Below, piece after piece: positions 39,266 through 47,947 of a stretch of 52,481 nucleotides of DNA. Origin of the DNA: Verrucomicrobiota bacterium (GTDB taxonomy: Bacteria > Verrucomicrobiota > Verrucomicrobiia > Opitutales > Opitutaceae); contig JAQGOP010000039.1 in the NCBI GenBank assembly GCA_028293545.1, forward strand, positions 1 through 52,481. Reading direction: 5' to 3'. The translations under genes were made by a program, and so were the position numbers. The notes under the pieces were generated by a model. It worked only from the letters and a program-made list of their open reading frames with translations, was not told where the DNA came from and did not search any database. Positions within the stretch are counted from its first letter, which is position 1. Every line of letters starts with the position of its first letter.

Positions 39266-42262
39266 TCACGGGCCGCGCGCTTCGGGCTCTTCCGCGGGCG
39301 TGAACCCGCGGCGCATGACGTTCTCGACGATCACGCGCGGGAAAAGGAAGTTCTGGAGGTAGTCCTTGCCGCCGGCCTTCGTGCCGCCGCCCGACATCTT
39401 GAATCCACCGAAGGGATGGCGCTCGACAATGGCGCCGGTGATGGCGCGGTTCAGGTAAAGATTGCCGACGAGCATTTCCATAGGCGCGCGCTCGAGCGCC
39501 CGCGGGCTGCGGGAAAAAAGCCCGCCGGTGAGGGCGTAGTCCGTGCCGTTCACCAAGGCGAAGGCCTCGTCGAGATTCTTAGCGCGCAGGATCGCGACCA
39601 CCGGCCCGAAGATCTCCTCGCGCGCGATGACGTGGTCGGCCTTGACGTTCACAAACACCGTCGGCGGCACGTAATAGCCTTCGCCCGGCGCCTGGCCTTG
39701 GAAGGCGAGCTTCGATTCCTTTTTCCCCTGCTCGATCAAGGCCAGGATTTTTTTCTGCGCCTCGGCGTCGATCACGGGACCGATGAGGGTGCCCGGCAGC
39801 GCCGGGTCGCCGATGGGGTAGGCACCGCAGGCGGCGATGAACCTTTCGACGAAGTGATCGTAGACTTCGTCGAGCACGATCAGGCGCGACAGGGCCGAGC
39901 ATTTTTGGCCGCTGAAACCAAACGCGCTGTAGAGCGCCGCGGGGATCGCTTCGTCGAGGTCGGCATCGTTGTCGATCACGAGGGCGTTCTTCCCGCCCAT
40001 TTCGCAGACGACCTTTTTCAGGTTCTGCTGCCCCGGCTCGGTGCGGCCCGCGGTTTCCCAGATCTTGCAGCCCACGGAGCGCGAACCGGTGAAAGCGATG
40101 AAGTCGACGTGCTTGTGACCCACGAGGTGCGCGCCGACGTCTTCGCCAAAACCGGGCACGAAATTCACGACGCCGGCTGGCATGCCGGCTTCGACGAGGA
40201 TTTCCATGAGCACGGCGCCGATGATCGAAGTCTGCTCGGCAGGTTTCATGACCAGCGTGTTGCCCGCCACGAGGGGCGCGACGACGAGGCCGGTGAGGAT
40301 CGCGAGCGGGAAATTCCACGGGGCGATCGCGACGCCGACGCCGCGCGGGGCCCATGTCTGCACGCAACGCTCGCCGGGCACGGCCTGGGTGACCGCGGGC
40401 CGGGCGAGCCGGCGCATCTCCACGGCGTAGAATCGGCAGAAATCAATCGCTTCGGAAACGTCGCCATCGGCCTCCATCCACGGTTTGCCCGCTTCGAAAA
40501 CCTCCAAGGCATTCAGCTCAAAGCGGCGCGCTTCCATGATCGCGGCGGCGCGCTCGAGGATTTTCGCGCGATCGTCGACGGACTTCGCGCGCCAGGCGGG
40601 GAATGCCGCCTTCGCCGCCGCGACGGCGGCCTCGGCGTCGGCGATGGTCGCGCGCGCCCAGGAACCGACGACCTGCGAGGGATGAGCGGGATTGACGGAA
40701 GCAACGTATTCCCGGTCGGAGATTTTTTTCCCGTTGATGATGACCGGCCATTTTTTCCCGAGCTGTCCCGCATACGCCTGCAACGCGGCGCGCTGCCGGT
40801 CGCGATTGGCGGCGAGGGCGTAGTCGGTGTTGGCGGCGTTGACGAAAGCACCGGGGGCCGGCGCGGGCCGCGCGAGGGGTTCGGGCGCGGAGGCGATTGC
40901 GTCGACGGGATTGCCGAGCAGCTGGTCCTTCGTCGCCTCGCCCATGTTTTTGATGCGCAGGAAGCCTTCGTTGGACGTGTTCTCGAGCAGGCGGCGGACG
41001 AGGTAGGCCATGCCGGGGAGAAGTTCCCCCACCGGGCAATACTCGCGCACGCGATGTCCCATCTGGACCAGCGACGCCTTGAGCTCGTCGGCCATGCCAT
41101 AGAGCGCCTGGAATTCATAGGCGCGGGGATTGATCCCGAGGCGTTCCGCCTGCGCGATCGCGTGCGCGCAGGAGCGGACGTTGTGCGAGGCGAAGTTGGG
41201 GGTGATGATGTCGATGTTCCCGAGCAGCAGCAGCGTGAGTTTTTCGTAGTTGGCGTCGGATTCCGGTTTTTTCTGCCAGACCGGGACGGGCCAGTCGCGC
41301 TGCTGGGCGACGATCGTTTCGAAATCCCAGTAGGCGCCCTTGACCAGGCGCACGCTGAGCGGACGGCGATTTTTGCGCGCCCAGGCGATGAGGTCCCGGA
41401 GGTCCGTTTCGCAGTCCCGCAGATAGGCTTGGAGCGCAATGCCGATGGCGGGTTTCTGCGCGAACTCAGGCTCTTCGAAGATCGATTTGAAGAGCGCGAG
41501 CGTCAGGTCCTTCAGCTTGTAACTCTCCATGTCGAAGTTGATCAGCGCTCCCACTTCAGCGGCGCGGCGAAGGATCGGGCGCAGGCGTTCCTTCAACGCC
41601 GCGATGGAGTTTTCGGGATCGGCGGGATGGACATCGGGCGTGAGCGCCGAGACTTTGACCGAGAGGTTCAGCCGCGGGAGGGGGCCATTCGGCCCGACGT
41701 CGCTGGCGCAGGGCGTGGGTTCCTTGGCGAAAAATTCCGACACGGAATCGAGCACCTCGAGATTGCGCTGGAGGAACACGTCGGCCTCGGCGTCGTTGAC
41801 CACGGTTTCGCCGAGCAGGTCGATGGTCGTGGCGAGGCCGGCTTTCGCGTTCTTGCGAATCTGCTTGATGAGGTCGTCGCCGGTTTGGCCGGCGACGAAT
41901 TGCCCGGCCATGTCGACGATCTGGGCTTTGACGGGTGCGGCGACCAAGGCCGGCGCGAAGGACGATGCGGCGAGGCCGGCTTTCAGGGCCGGGTTGAGTT
42001 CGACGGCCTTGTCCCCGAGATATTCCTGGAGGTGGCGGACGATTTCGCCGGAGGAGCCGAGGGAGGGAAGGACGTCGACGAAACGGAAGAGCTGGGTCTT
42101 GAACACCGGGTCTTTCATCGACCACTCCATCAGCCGGGCGTATGCGCCTTTCTTGGAAAAGAGCGCCGGTGGCGGCTGCTGGTCCATCAGCGCGAAGAGC
42201 TGCTCACCCTTGGCGCGGACCGCGGACTCGATTTTGGGGTCGGAAGAGAGGAAAGAGGACAT
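39266..42262 (-). CDS. putA: Bifunctional proline dehydrogenase / L-glutamate-gamma-semialdehyde dehydrogenase
   Basis: This 998-residue fusion oxidises proline to glutamate in two steps with FAD and NAD. The N-terminal half is the PRODH barrel (about 60-470), with VKVSALTPDVHPADP and the substrate-binding RLVKGAYWDFE. The C-terminal half is an aldehyde dehydrogenase (about 500-980) with WNFPLAILTG, VCEMGGKNALVIDNDAD (catalytic Glu) and FGFSGQKCSALSRLIV (catalytic Cys). It lacks the N-terminal ribbon-helix-helix DNA-binding domain found in enterobacterial PutA, so it should not autoregulate. The start at 42262 (MSSFLSSDPK) begins the helical arm; the longer frame runs into intergenic repeats. 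Convergent with paralogue B. Confidence 0.97.
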   Translation of the reverse strand: MSSFLSSDPKIESAVRAKGEQLFALMDQQPPPALFSKKGAYARLMEWSMKDPVFKTQLFRFVDVLPSLGSSGEIVRHLQEYLGDKAVELNPALKAGLAASSFAPALVAAPVKAQIVDMAGQFVAGQTGDDLIKQIRKNAKAGLATTIDLLGETVVNDAEADVFLQRNLEVLDSVSEFFAKEPTPCASDVGPNGPLPRLNLSVKVSALTPDVHPADPENSIAALKERLRPILRRAAEVGALINFDMESYKLKDLTLALFKSIFEEPEFAQKPAIGIALQAYLRDCETDLRDLIAWARKNRRPLSVRLVKGAYWDFETIVAQQRDWPVPVWQKKPESDANYEKLTLLLLGNIDIITPNFASHNVRSCAHAIAQAERLGINPRAYEFQALYGMADELKASLVQMGHRVREYCPVGELLPGMAYLVRRLLENTSNEGFLRIKNMGEATKDQLLGNPVDAIASAPEPLARPAPAPGAFVNAANTDYALAANRDRQRAALQAYAGQLGKKWPVIINGKKISDREYVASVNPAHPSQVVGSWARATIADAEAAVAAAKAAFPAWRAKSVDDRAKILERAAAIMEARRFELNALEVFEAGKPWMEADGDVSEAIDFCRFYAVEMRRLARPAVTQAVPGERCVQTWAPRGVGVAIAPWNFPLAILTGLVVAPLVAGNTLVMKPAEQTSIIGAVLMEILVEAGMPAGVVNFVPGFGEDVGAHLVGHKHVDFIAFTGSRSVGCKIWETAGRTEPGQQNLKKVVCEMGGKNALVIDNDADLDEAIPAALYSAFGFSGQKCSALSRLIVLDEVYDHFVERFIAACGAYPIGDPALPGTLIGPVIDAEAQKKILALIEQGKKESKLAFQGQAPGEGYYVPPTVFVNVKADHVIAREEIFGPVVAILRAKNLDEAFALVNGTDYALTGGLFSRSPRALERAPMEMLVGNLYLNRAITGAIVERHPFGGFKMSGGGTKAGGKDYLQNFLFPRVIVENVMRRGFTPAEEPEARGP

Positions 42263-42638
42263 GGATTTTAAGGGGCGCAGTCTCGTCCGGGGGTCGTAAT
42301 TGGCAAGGGCGGCAGGGTAGTCCAAAAGGAGGAATGCGGGTTGGGAACTCGCTCTATGACCCCAATCCCCAGCATTTGAACAGAAGGTAACGGAGGCAAC
42401 GAAGCGGTACGGGTAGGCCGCGCAAAACGTGCCCTTCATGGGCAATTCCGGTCCACCGAAAAGGGCACGCGGGATTTTGCTGACGAAGACCGCTTCGTTA
42501 CCTCCGTTACCTTCTGTTCAAATGCTGGGATGGGATCGGTTCGGAGGGATCGGGTGGCTTAAAACTCCTGCTCGCCGTCAACATTCCCCGCGGGCAGTAA
42601 CATTTCTGCGACTTTCCGGCGGTGGCGGTGTTTTGGGC
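42263..42638. other. 376-bp divergent intergenic region containing a long inverted repeat
   Basis: This lies between putA and the sigma-factor gene, which diverge. Its centre (42368-42529) is a long inverted repeat described separately. Promoters for both genes must lie in the flanks, but I see no confident -35/-10 pair. An open frame from 42429 crosses the right arm and joins the sigma gene; it is not believed. Confidence 0.75.
42368..42529. repeat. Long inverted repeat of the TTTGAACAGAAGG family
   Basis: The arms 42368-42408 and 42489-42529 match as inverted repeats at 40 of 41 positions. Inside them, GCAAAA/TTTTGC and CGTGCCCTT (42428-42436) / AAGGGCACG (42461-42469) pair further, the second being identical to the inner pair of the 14.2-kb copy. 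The whole 162-bp element could fold into one long hairpin. No coding capacity is visible, so it resembles a MITE or REPIN, mobilised by some transposase supplied in trans. Confidence 0.92.
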
Positions 42639-43238
42639 ATGAACGATGAACCTCCAGTGCAAACACAACCCTCGGGGCTGATCCCTCCGGCTGACTTCAC
42701 CACGTTCATGCGCGCCTACCAAGACATGGTCTATTCGACCGCCTACCGCCTCACCAAGAACGAAGCCCAGGCGGAGGATATTTCCCAGGATGTTTTCCTG
42801 AAGGCGCATGAACACTTCGACACCCTGTCAACCAGCCCGACCGCCGGAGGCTGGCTGAAAACCGTCGCGACCAACCTCTCGCTCAATCATCTTTCCCGTT
42901 ACCGTAACCGCTGGAGGTTTTTCTCGGAATTCCGCCGCGACGACAGCGCGGGGGCTTCCGACGAACCGGAAATCGAGTTCGCCGCGGCCGACACGTTTTT
43001 TGCCGGCGTCGACGCCGACGAACGCCGCACGCTGATCGAGCAGGCCTTGGGGAAACTTCCCGAGCACCAGCGTGTCCCGCTCGTGCTGTTTCATTTTGAA
43101 GACATGCCCTACGACGAAATTTCCCGAAAGCTGCGCGTATCCCTGGCCAAGGTGAAAACGGACATCCTCCGCGCCCGCACGGCGCTCGCCCAGATCCTTT
43201 CCCGCAGCGGCACCGCCCACGAAAACTTCGAAGCCTGA
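42639..43238 (+). CDS. ECF-type RNA polymerase sigma factor
   Basis: This 199-residue protein has sigma region 2 (FMRAYQDMVYSTAYRLTKNEAQAEDISQDVFLKA, with WLKTVATNLSLNHLSRYRNR as the DNA-melting and -10 recognition part) and region 4 (LGKLPEHQRVPLVLFHFEDMPYDEISRKL with a final KTDILRARTALAQIL helix). Regions 1.1 and 3 are absent, as in ECF sigma factors. ATG 42639 is taken because it starts just upstream of region 2. The next gene begins 4 bp after its stop and encodes a probable membrane anti-sigma factor, so the sigma factor is likely held at the membrane until a signal arrives. Confidence 0.94.
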   Translation: MNDEPPVQTQPSGLIPPADFTTFMRAYQDMVYSTAYRLTKNEAQAEDISQDVFLKAHEHFDTLSTSPTAGGWLKTVATNLSLNHLSRYRNRWRFFSEFRRDDSAGASDEPEIEFAAADTFFAGVDADERRTLIEQALGKLPEHQRVPLVLFHFEDMPYDEISRKLRVSLAKVKTDILRARTALAQILSRSGTAHENFEA

Positions 43239-43242
43239 TCGC

Positions 43243-43704
43243 ATGAAACCGTCTCCCGAAGAACTCGAAAAGATGATCCACCAGGCGCTGCGCTCCGCTG
43301 CGCCGCACCGGGCGCCGCGCTCCCTCGAGGGCCGCGTCCTCGCCGCCATCGAGGCCCGCGCTTCGCTGCCGTGGTGGAAGCAGTCGTTCGCCCAGTGGCC
43401 GGTGGCCGCGCGCATCGCGTTTGTCGTCGCCTCGGCCGGCCTCGCCAAGCTCGCCCTCATGGCAGTGGTCTGGGTGATGGCGGGTTTCGACAATGCCCAA
43501 TTCACCAGCGCGTTCAGCACGCAGTTCGCCTGGGTCGACACCGGCCTCGCCGTGATTTCCAGCGTCGGCGACGCGTTCAGCACCCTTTACCGCAGCATCC
43601 CGCCGCTCTGGCTCTACGGTGGCCTGGCATTTTTCGCCATGATGTACGTCGCGCTCTTCGGGCTCGGCGCCGCTGCGTACCGCACCTTCCAGGCGCAACG
43701 CTAA
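43243..43704 (+). CDS. Two-helix membrane protein, probable anti-sigma factor
   Basis: This 153-residue protein has a charged N-terminal cytoplasmic region of about 55 residues (SPEELEKMIHQALRSAAPHRAPRSL in part), a helix at about 58-82 (IAFVVASAGLAKLALMAVVWVM), a periplasmic loop and a second helix at about 125-147 (YGGLAFFAMMYVALFGLGAAAY). It starts 4 bp after the sigma-factor stop, the standard place for the cognate anti-sigma factor. The zinc-binding H-x3-C-x2-C motif of classic anti-sigma domains is absent, so the assignment rests on context and topology. Confidence 0.75.
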   Translation: MKPSPEELEKMIHQALRSAAPHRAPRSLEGRVLAAIEARASLPWWKQSFAQWPVAARIAFVVASAGLAKLALMAVVWVMAGFDNAQFTSAFSTQFAWVDTGLAVISSVGDAFSTLYRSIPPLWLYGGLAFFAMMYVALFGLGAAAYRTFQAQR

Positions 43705-43725
43705 CCCCTCTTTCCCCTCTTCGTT

Positions 43726-45465
43726 ATGAAACCGTTTAAACGTCCTTTTATTTTCAGTGCGCCGCTGGCGCTATTCCTGGCGATCGCGCTCAGTTCCGTC
43801 GCCCAGGAACAGAACCCCGCTCCGGCCCCGGCTCCCGCGCCGCCGCCGCCCGCAACCGAAACGGAGAAAGCCACCCCCGCCGCACCCGCTCCCGCCGCCA
43901 CGGAAACTCCCGCGGCCAGCACCACGACGGTCGAAGCGCCGGTGGCTCAGCCGGCTCCGGCTGAAACACCCGCAGCGCCCGCCACCGAGAAAACCGCGGC
44001 GCCGAAGCTGCGCCGCCTGGATGTCGTCACGCCGACGCCGGAATCGAAACCCACGCGGGTCAAGCGCGGCCACGTTCACCACAAGGACGGCAACGAAATC
44101 ATCCAGGTTTTCGATAATGCCTTTTTGGCCAAGGATCAGAAAGCCGACGCCGTGGTGGCCGTTTTCGGCAACGTCCTGAGCGAAGGCGACGTCGGCGATT
44201 CGATCGTCGCCGTTTTTGGCAATACCCGCGTGACCGGCCCCGTGGCCGACAGCGTGGTTTCCGTGATCGGCAATACTTATGTCAACTCGAAGGTGGGCGA
44301 CCTCGTGATCGCGGTCGGCGGCACGATTGAACTCGGGCCGGATGCGGAAGTGGGCGACGTCGTCGCCATCGGCGGCAAGATCAAGCGGGACACGAATGCC
44401 ATCGTCCATGGGGAGACGCACAACGTCGCGTTTCATGGCCTGTTTTCCGACATGCTCTGGTTGCAGAGCTGGTTCGAGCACTGCCTGAAGGAATTTCGCC
44501 TGCTCTGGTTTGGACCGCACCTGATGTGGGCCTGGTGGCTGGCGCTGGGGTTCCTCGCCCTCTATGTGGTTCTCGCGCTGTTGTTCCGCGGAGGGGTGGA
44601 AAAATGTGTGGCGACGCTCGAGCAACGTCCGGGCTTTTCCATCCTCACGGCATTCCTCACCGTGCTCCTGGCGCCGGTGGTGACGATCCTGTTGATCTGC
44701 ACCGGTGTCGGAATCGCAGTCGTGCCCTTCCTCGGGGCCGCGATTTTCTTCGCCGGTCTCTTCGGCAAAGCCGTCATGCTTGCCTGGCTTGGGCGCCGCC
44801 TGACCCGGCTCTTCGGCGTGACGACTGGCGCCGCGCTCGCGGTGCTGATCGGCGGCGTGTTCGTCCTCGGCATCTATTGCGTGCCCGTCCTGAGCCTCGT
44901 GATTTACAAGCTCTTCGGTTGGCTCGGCCTCGGCGTGGTGGTGTACACCCTCGCGATCAGCATGAAGCGCGAGAAGCCGGTGATTCCTTCGGCAACCCCG
45001 CCGGCGCCCACGGCCCCGCCCATCGACCCGGTGACGGGCGCGATCATCCTGGCCCCCGCCGTGATTGCGCCGCCGATCGTGGCGACGACCTTGCCCCGCG
45101 CCGGTTTCTGGATTCGCACGGCGGCCCTGATCCTCGATGTCATCCTGGTGGGAATCATCCTGGCGATCTTCCATTCGAACGGCAAAGTGGAACTCCTGGC
45201 GCTCGCCGCGTATGGTGCGGTCATGTGGAAACTGCGCGGATCCACCATCGGGGGGATTATTTGCGGGCTGAAAGTGGTGCGCCTCGACGACCGTCCCATC
45301 GATTGGTCCACCTCGGTGGTCCGCGCGCTGGCCTGTTTCCTTTCGCTCGCCGTCATTGGCTTGGGCTTCATCTGGGTCGCCTTCGATGACCAAAGCCAGT
45401 CCTGGCACGACAAGATCGCCGGCACCACCGTGGTTCGCGTCCCCAAAGGCGTCTCGCTGATCTAA
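43726..45465 (+). CDS. Exported bactofilin-like/RDD-domain membrane protein
   Basis: This 579-residue protein has four parts. A signal peptide (residues 1-26, ending SSVAQ) leads to an Ala/Pro/Thr-rich spacer (27-95). A beta-helical region (about 115-230) shows regular repeats ([21 protein letters not shown], then three similar rungs), resembling bactofilin/polymer-forming repeats. Several TM helices (about 262-420) follow. The C-terminal RDD domain (about 460-575) has [35 protein letters not shown] and an end with [17 protein letters not shown] proteins are often transporters or membrane-stress factors. It is the third gene of the sigma/anti-sigma unit (21-bp gap) and thus a probable target or partner of that pathway. 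Confidence 0.87.
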   Translation: MKPFKRPFIFSAPLALFLAIALSSVAQEQNPAPAPAPAPPPPATETEKATPAAPAPAATETPAASTTTVEAPVAQPAPAETPAAPATEKTAAPKLRRLDVVTPTPESKPTRVKRGHVHHKDGNEIIQVFDNAFLAKDQKADAVVAVFGNVLSEGDVGDSIVAVFGNTRVTGPVADSVVSVIGNTYVNSKVGDLVIAVGGTIELGPDAEVGDVVAIGGKIKRDTNAIVHGETHNVAFHGLFSDMLWLQSWFEHCLKEFRLLWFGPHLMWAWWLALGFLALYVVLALLFRGGVEKCVATLEQRPGFSILTAFLTVLLAPVVTILLICTGVGIAVVPFLGAAIFFAGLFGKAVMLAWLGRRLTRLFGVTTGAALAVLIGGVFVLGIYCVPVLSLVIYKLFGWLGLGVVVYTLAISMKREKPVIPSATPPAPTAPPIDPVTGAIILAPAVIAPPIVATTLPRAGFWIRTAALILDVILVGIILAIFHSNGKVELLALAAYGAVMWKLRGSTIGGIICGLKVVRLDDRPIDWSTSVVRALACFLSLAVIGLGFIWVAFDDQSQSWHDKIAGTTVVRVPKGVSLI

Positions 45466-45568
45466 GTCAGCGCGGCGGGATTGCCCTTCCAGTATCCGGT
45501 ATCCGAAATCCGCAGTCGCGAGGGCCTTTTCGTTTGCCGATTTCACCGGGCCGGTGCTGCCTTCCGGC

Positions 45569-46081
45569 ATGGCGACACCACTTGTGGGCATCATCATGGG
45601 CAGCACGTCGGACTGGGAGACGATGCAGCACGCGGCCGCACAGCTCGAGGCGCTCGGGGTGCCTTACGAGAAACGCGTCGTGTCCGCGCACCGCACGCCG
45701 AAGCTGATGGTGAGTTATGCCGAAACGGCGGAGAGCCGCGGTTTGAAGGTGATCATCGCCGGCGCGGGCGGCGCGGCGCATCTGCCGGGCATGACGGCAT
45801 CGCTCACCACCTTGCCGGTGCTCGGCGTGCCGGTGGAGTCGAAGACCTTGAAAGGCTTGGACTCGCTGCTTTCGATCGTGCAGATGCCCGGCGGCGTGCC
45901 GGTGGCGACCTTCGCGATCGGCAAGGCCGGCGCGACCAACGCCGCATTGTTCGCCGCGTCGCTGCTGGCCCAAAGCGACGCGAAGACGAGGCGCGCGTGG
46001 AAAAATTTTCGCACCGCCCAAACCGCGAAGATCCTCGCGCAACGCCATGACCTGAATTTGCCGCCGGTGGTGAGCCGTTAA
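45569..46081 (+). CDS. purE: N5-carboxyaminoimidazole ribonucleotide mutase
   Basis: This 170-residue enzyme of purine synthesis moves the carboxyl group of N5-CAIR to give CAIR. Conserved blocks are [13 protein letters not shown], the catalytic-histidine motif [59 protein letters not shown] and [14 protein letters not shown] 45569 ([11 protein letters not shown]) is preferred to a start five codons upstream. The next gene, about 90 bp downstream, is purK, its usual partner. Confidence 0.97.
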   Translation: MATPLVGIIMGSTSDWETMQHAAAQLEALGVPYEKRVVSAHRTPKLMVSYAETAESRGLKVIIAGAGGAAHLPGMTASLTTLPVLGVPVESKTLKGLDSLLSIVQMPGGVPVATFAIGKAGATNAALFAASLLAQSDAKTRRAWKNFRTAQTAKILAQRHDLNLPPVVSR

Positions 46082-46171
46082 CGTTTTCGGGCCGAGAAAA
46101 GCGCAAGCATTCTGCTCGAAACCCTTGGATTTGTCCCCGCATATTGGGGTTTCGCGTTGCGCGAAAACCTC

Positions 46172-47293
46172 ATGATTCTCCCGGGAAAAACCATCGGCGT
46201 GCTGGGCGGCGGACAACTGGGGCGGATGCTCGCCCAGGCGGCGACCCGCCTGGGTTATCGCGTGCACGTCTATGAGCCCCAGGCCAATTCGCCGGCGGGC
46301 GCGGTTTCGCACGAGGAGGTCAACGCGCCGTACGAGGACCTCGCCGCGCTGACCGCGTTTGCGAGGAAGTGCGACGTCGTCACCTATGAATTCGAAAATG
46401 TCCCAGCCGCGCCGCTCCAGGCCGTCGAGGCCCTGACGCAGCTGCACCCGCACTGGCGCGTGCTGGAAACCGCGCAGAATCGCTCGCGGGAAAAACGTTG
46501 GCTGCGCGATCACGGCTTCCCGCATGCGCCCTTCGCGGAAGTGCCCGCGGGCGGCGACCTCGCGGCGGCGATTGCGGCGGTGAAAATTCCGTGCGTCGTG
46601 AAAACCGCGGACTTCGGTTACGATGGCAAGGGACAGCTCAAGGTCATGGCGGCGGCCGACGCCGAGGCGGCCGTCGCGAAATTTCGCGGCCAGCCGGCGG
46701 TCGTCGAGCAGTTTGTTTCGTTTGCCTGCGAAGTCTCGGCCGTCGTGGCCCGGTCCGCGAAGGGAGACGTGCGGGTGTTTCCGATTTCCGAAAACCTGCA
46801 CACCAATCATATCCTCGATTTCTCGATCGTGCCCGCGCGCGTCCCGCCGGACGTCCTGGCGCAAGCCGACAAACTGGCGCGAAGCGTGGCGGAAAAAATC
46901 GGGCTGGTCGGCGTGATGGGCGTGGAGTTTTTCGTGACGAAATCAGGCGAGGTCCTGATCAACGAACTCGCGCCGCGCACGCACAACAGCGGGCATTACA
47001 CGATCGACGCGTGTGTGACATCGCAGTTCGAACAACAGGTCCGCGCGATCTGCGGGCTGCCGCTTGGCGACACCTCTCTGCTCTCGCCGGTCGTGATGGT
47101 AAACATCCTCGGTGATGCTTGGAGCGCCGGCGAACCGCATTGGGAAACCCTCCTCGCCGCGCCGTCCGCGCACCTTCATCTTTATGGAAAAGGTGAAGCG
47201 CGGGCGGGTCGAAAAATGGGGCATTTCACCGTCACCGCGCCGACGGTGGAATCCGCGCTGGCGACGGCGCGGGAGCTCAAGGCCAAGCTCTGA
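46172..47293 (+). CDS. purK: N5-carboxyaminoimidazole ribonucleotide synthase
   Basis: This 373-residue ATP-grasp enzyme carboxylates AIR to N5-CAIR using ATP and bicarbonate. It starts with the nucleotide-binding pattern IGVLGGGQLGRMLAQAA, and shows VTYEFENVP, CVVKTADFGYDGKGQ (ATP-grasp lysine and glycine loop), VEQFVSFACEVSAVVAR and INELAPRTHNSGHYTIDAC. It pairs with purE upstream and the two act in sequence. ATG 46172 is preferred over an in-frame TTG 15 bases earlier. Short of the usual downstream purine genes, the pair stands alone here. Confidence 0.97.
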   Translation: MILPGKTIGVLGGGQLGRMLAQAATRLGYRVHVYEPQANSPAGAVSHEEVNAPYEDLAALTAFARKCDVVTYEFENVPAAPLQAVEALTQLHPHWRVLETAQNRSREKRWLRDHGFPHAPFAEVPAGGDLAAAIAAVKIPCVVKTADFGYDGKGQLKVMAAADAEAAVAKFRGQPAVVEQFVSFACEVSAVVARSAKGDVRVFPISENLHTNHILDFSIVPARVPPDVLAQADKLARSVAEKIGLVGVMGVEFFVTKSGEVLINELAPRTHNSGHYTIDACVTSQFEQQVRAICGLPLGDTSLLSPVVMVNILGDAWSAGEPHWETLLAAPSAHLHLYGKGEARAGRKMGHFTVTAPTVESALATARELKAKL

Positions 47294-47355
47294 TTGATGC
47301 GCGAATTCTGCGGGAAAACTTTCGTTTCGCCCGCATGGAAACTCGTCCCCGACCT

Positions 47356-47382
47356 CCGGAGCAGGCGGGCCGCCTGCGCTAC
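47356..47382 (-). repeat. REP-like palindrome, copy 9
   Basis: Bases 47379-47381 (CTA) are the TAG stop codon of the minus-strand DUF4440-like gene. This is the third gene in the window whose end lies in this palindrome. Confidence 0.95.
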
Positions 47383-47849
47383 TTTCCCGGAGGGCGGTCT
47401 GCCGCGCCGTTGTCCATGACGTATTTCCACGAGCCGTCCGGCTGGCGTTTCCAAATGGTGAGAAACCAGCCCGTATGCACCGTCGCCTTGCCGTCGGCAG
47501 CCGTGCGCCTGGATTCGAAGCGGCCGTAGTTGTAGCCGAGCGTGCCATCGTCGGAGACGTCCGTGAAAGACGCCGACCACTTCAGCGTCGCGCCGGGCAC
47601 GTCCTCGCCCATGCGCGCGCGCACCGCCTCGATGCCGCGGTATTTGCGCGGGTCGGTGTCGATGAATGCGACATCCGGCGCGGCAAAATATTCGAACGCG
47701 GCGCGCACGCCTTTTTCCTGCGCCATGGCGCAGAACGCATCTTCCATCGCGGCAATCTCGGCTTTCAGTTTTTCCTTGCTGGGCGCGGCCGTGAGGGCGG
47801 CGGGTGTGACGGCCAGGAGGGCCGCGAGGAGCAGGGCGGGGGATTTCAT
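47379..47849 (-). CDS. Exported SnoaL/DUF4440-like protein
   Basis: This 156-residue protein has a signal peptide (SPALLLAALLAVTPAALTAA) and a mature NTF2-like fold: a long first helix (KLKAEIAAMEDAFCAMAQEKGVRAAFEYF in part), PDVAFIDTDPRKYRGIEAVRARMG, WSASFTDVSDDGTLGYNYGRFE and HTGWFLTIWKRQPDGSWKYVMDNG. This order and the final W-K-Y-V-M-D-N match DUF4440 members, whose functions vary. Some are enzymes and some only bind small molecules. The start at 47849 begins the signal peptide; the frame continues upstream into a neighbouring gene's territory. The TAG stop lies in a REP palindrome. Confidence 0.87.
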   Translation of the reverse strand: MKSPALLLAALLAVTPAALTAAPSKEKLKAEIAAMEDAFCAMAQEKGVRAAFEYFAAPDVAFIDTDPRKYRGIEAVRARMGEDVPGATLKWSASFTDVSDDGTLGYNYGRFESRRTAADGKATVHTGWFLTIWKRQPDGSWKYVMDNGAADRPPGK

Positions 47850-47947
47850 CGGCGAGGACGCTGGTGCCGGTGGTTCGGAAGGCGACAATTTCTCGACGAG
47901 CGGACGACACAACGGGACGGACACCCGCGCGGGGCGGCGACGCGACC

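Noticed and set aside
39203..42271. 1022-codon open frame on the plus strand opposite putA
   Set aside because: putA has all catalytic motifs on the minus strand. The plus-strand translation has only low-complexity charged composition, a shadow of the GC bias.
42429..42638. Upstream extension of the sigma-factor reading frame
   Set aside because: It crosses the right arm of the 162-bp inverted repeat and has no sigma-like residues; ATG 42639 fits the family start.
8142..47382. CRISPR array from the repeated palindromes
   Set aside because: Copies are kilobases apart, in both orientations, without regular spacers or cas genes; they are interspersed REP-like elements.
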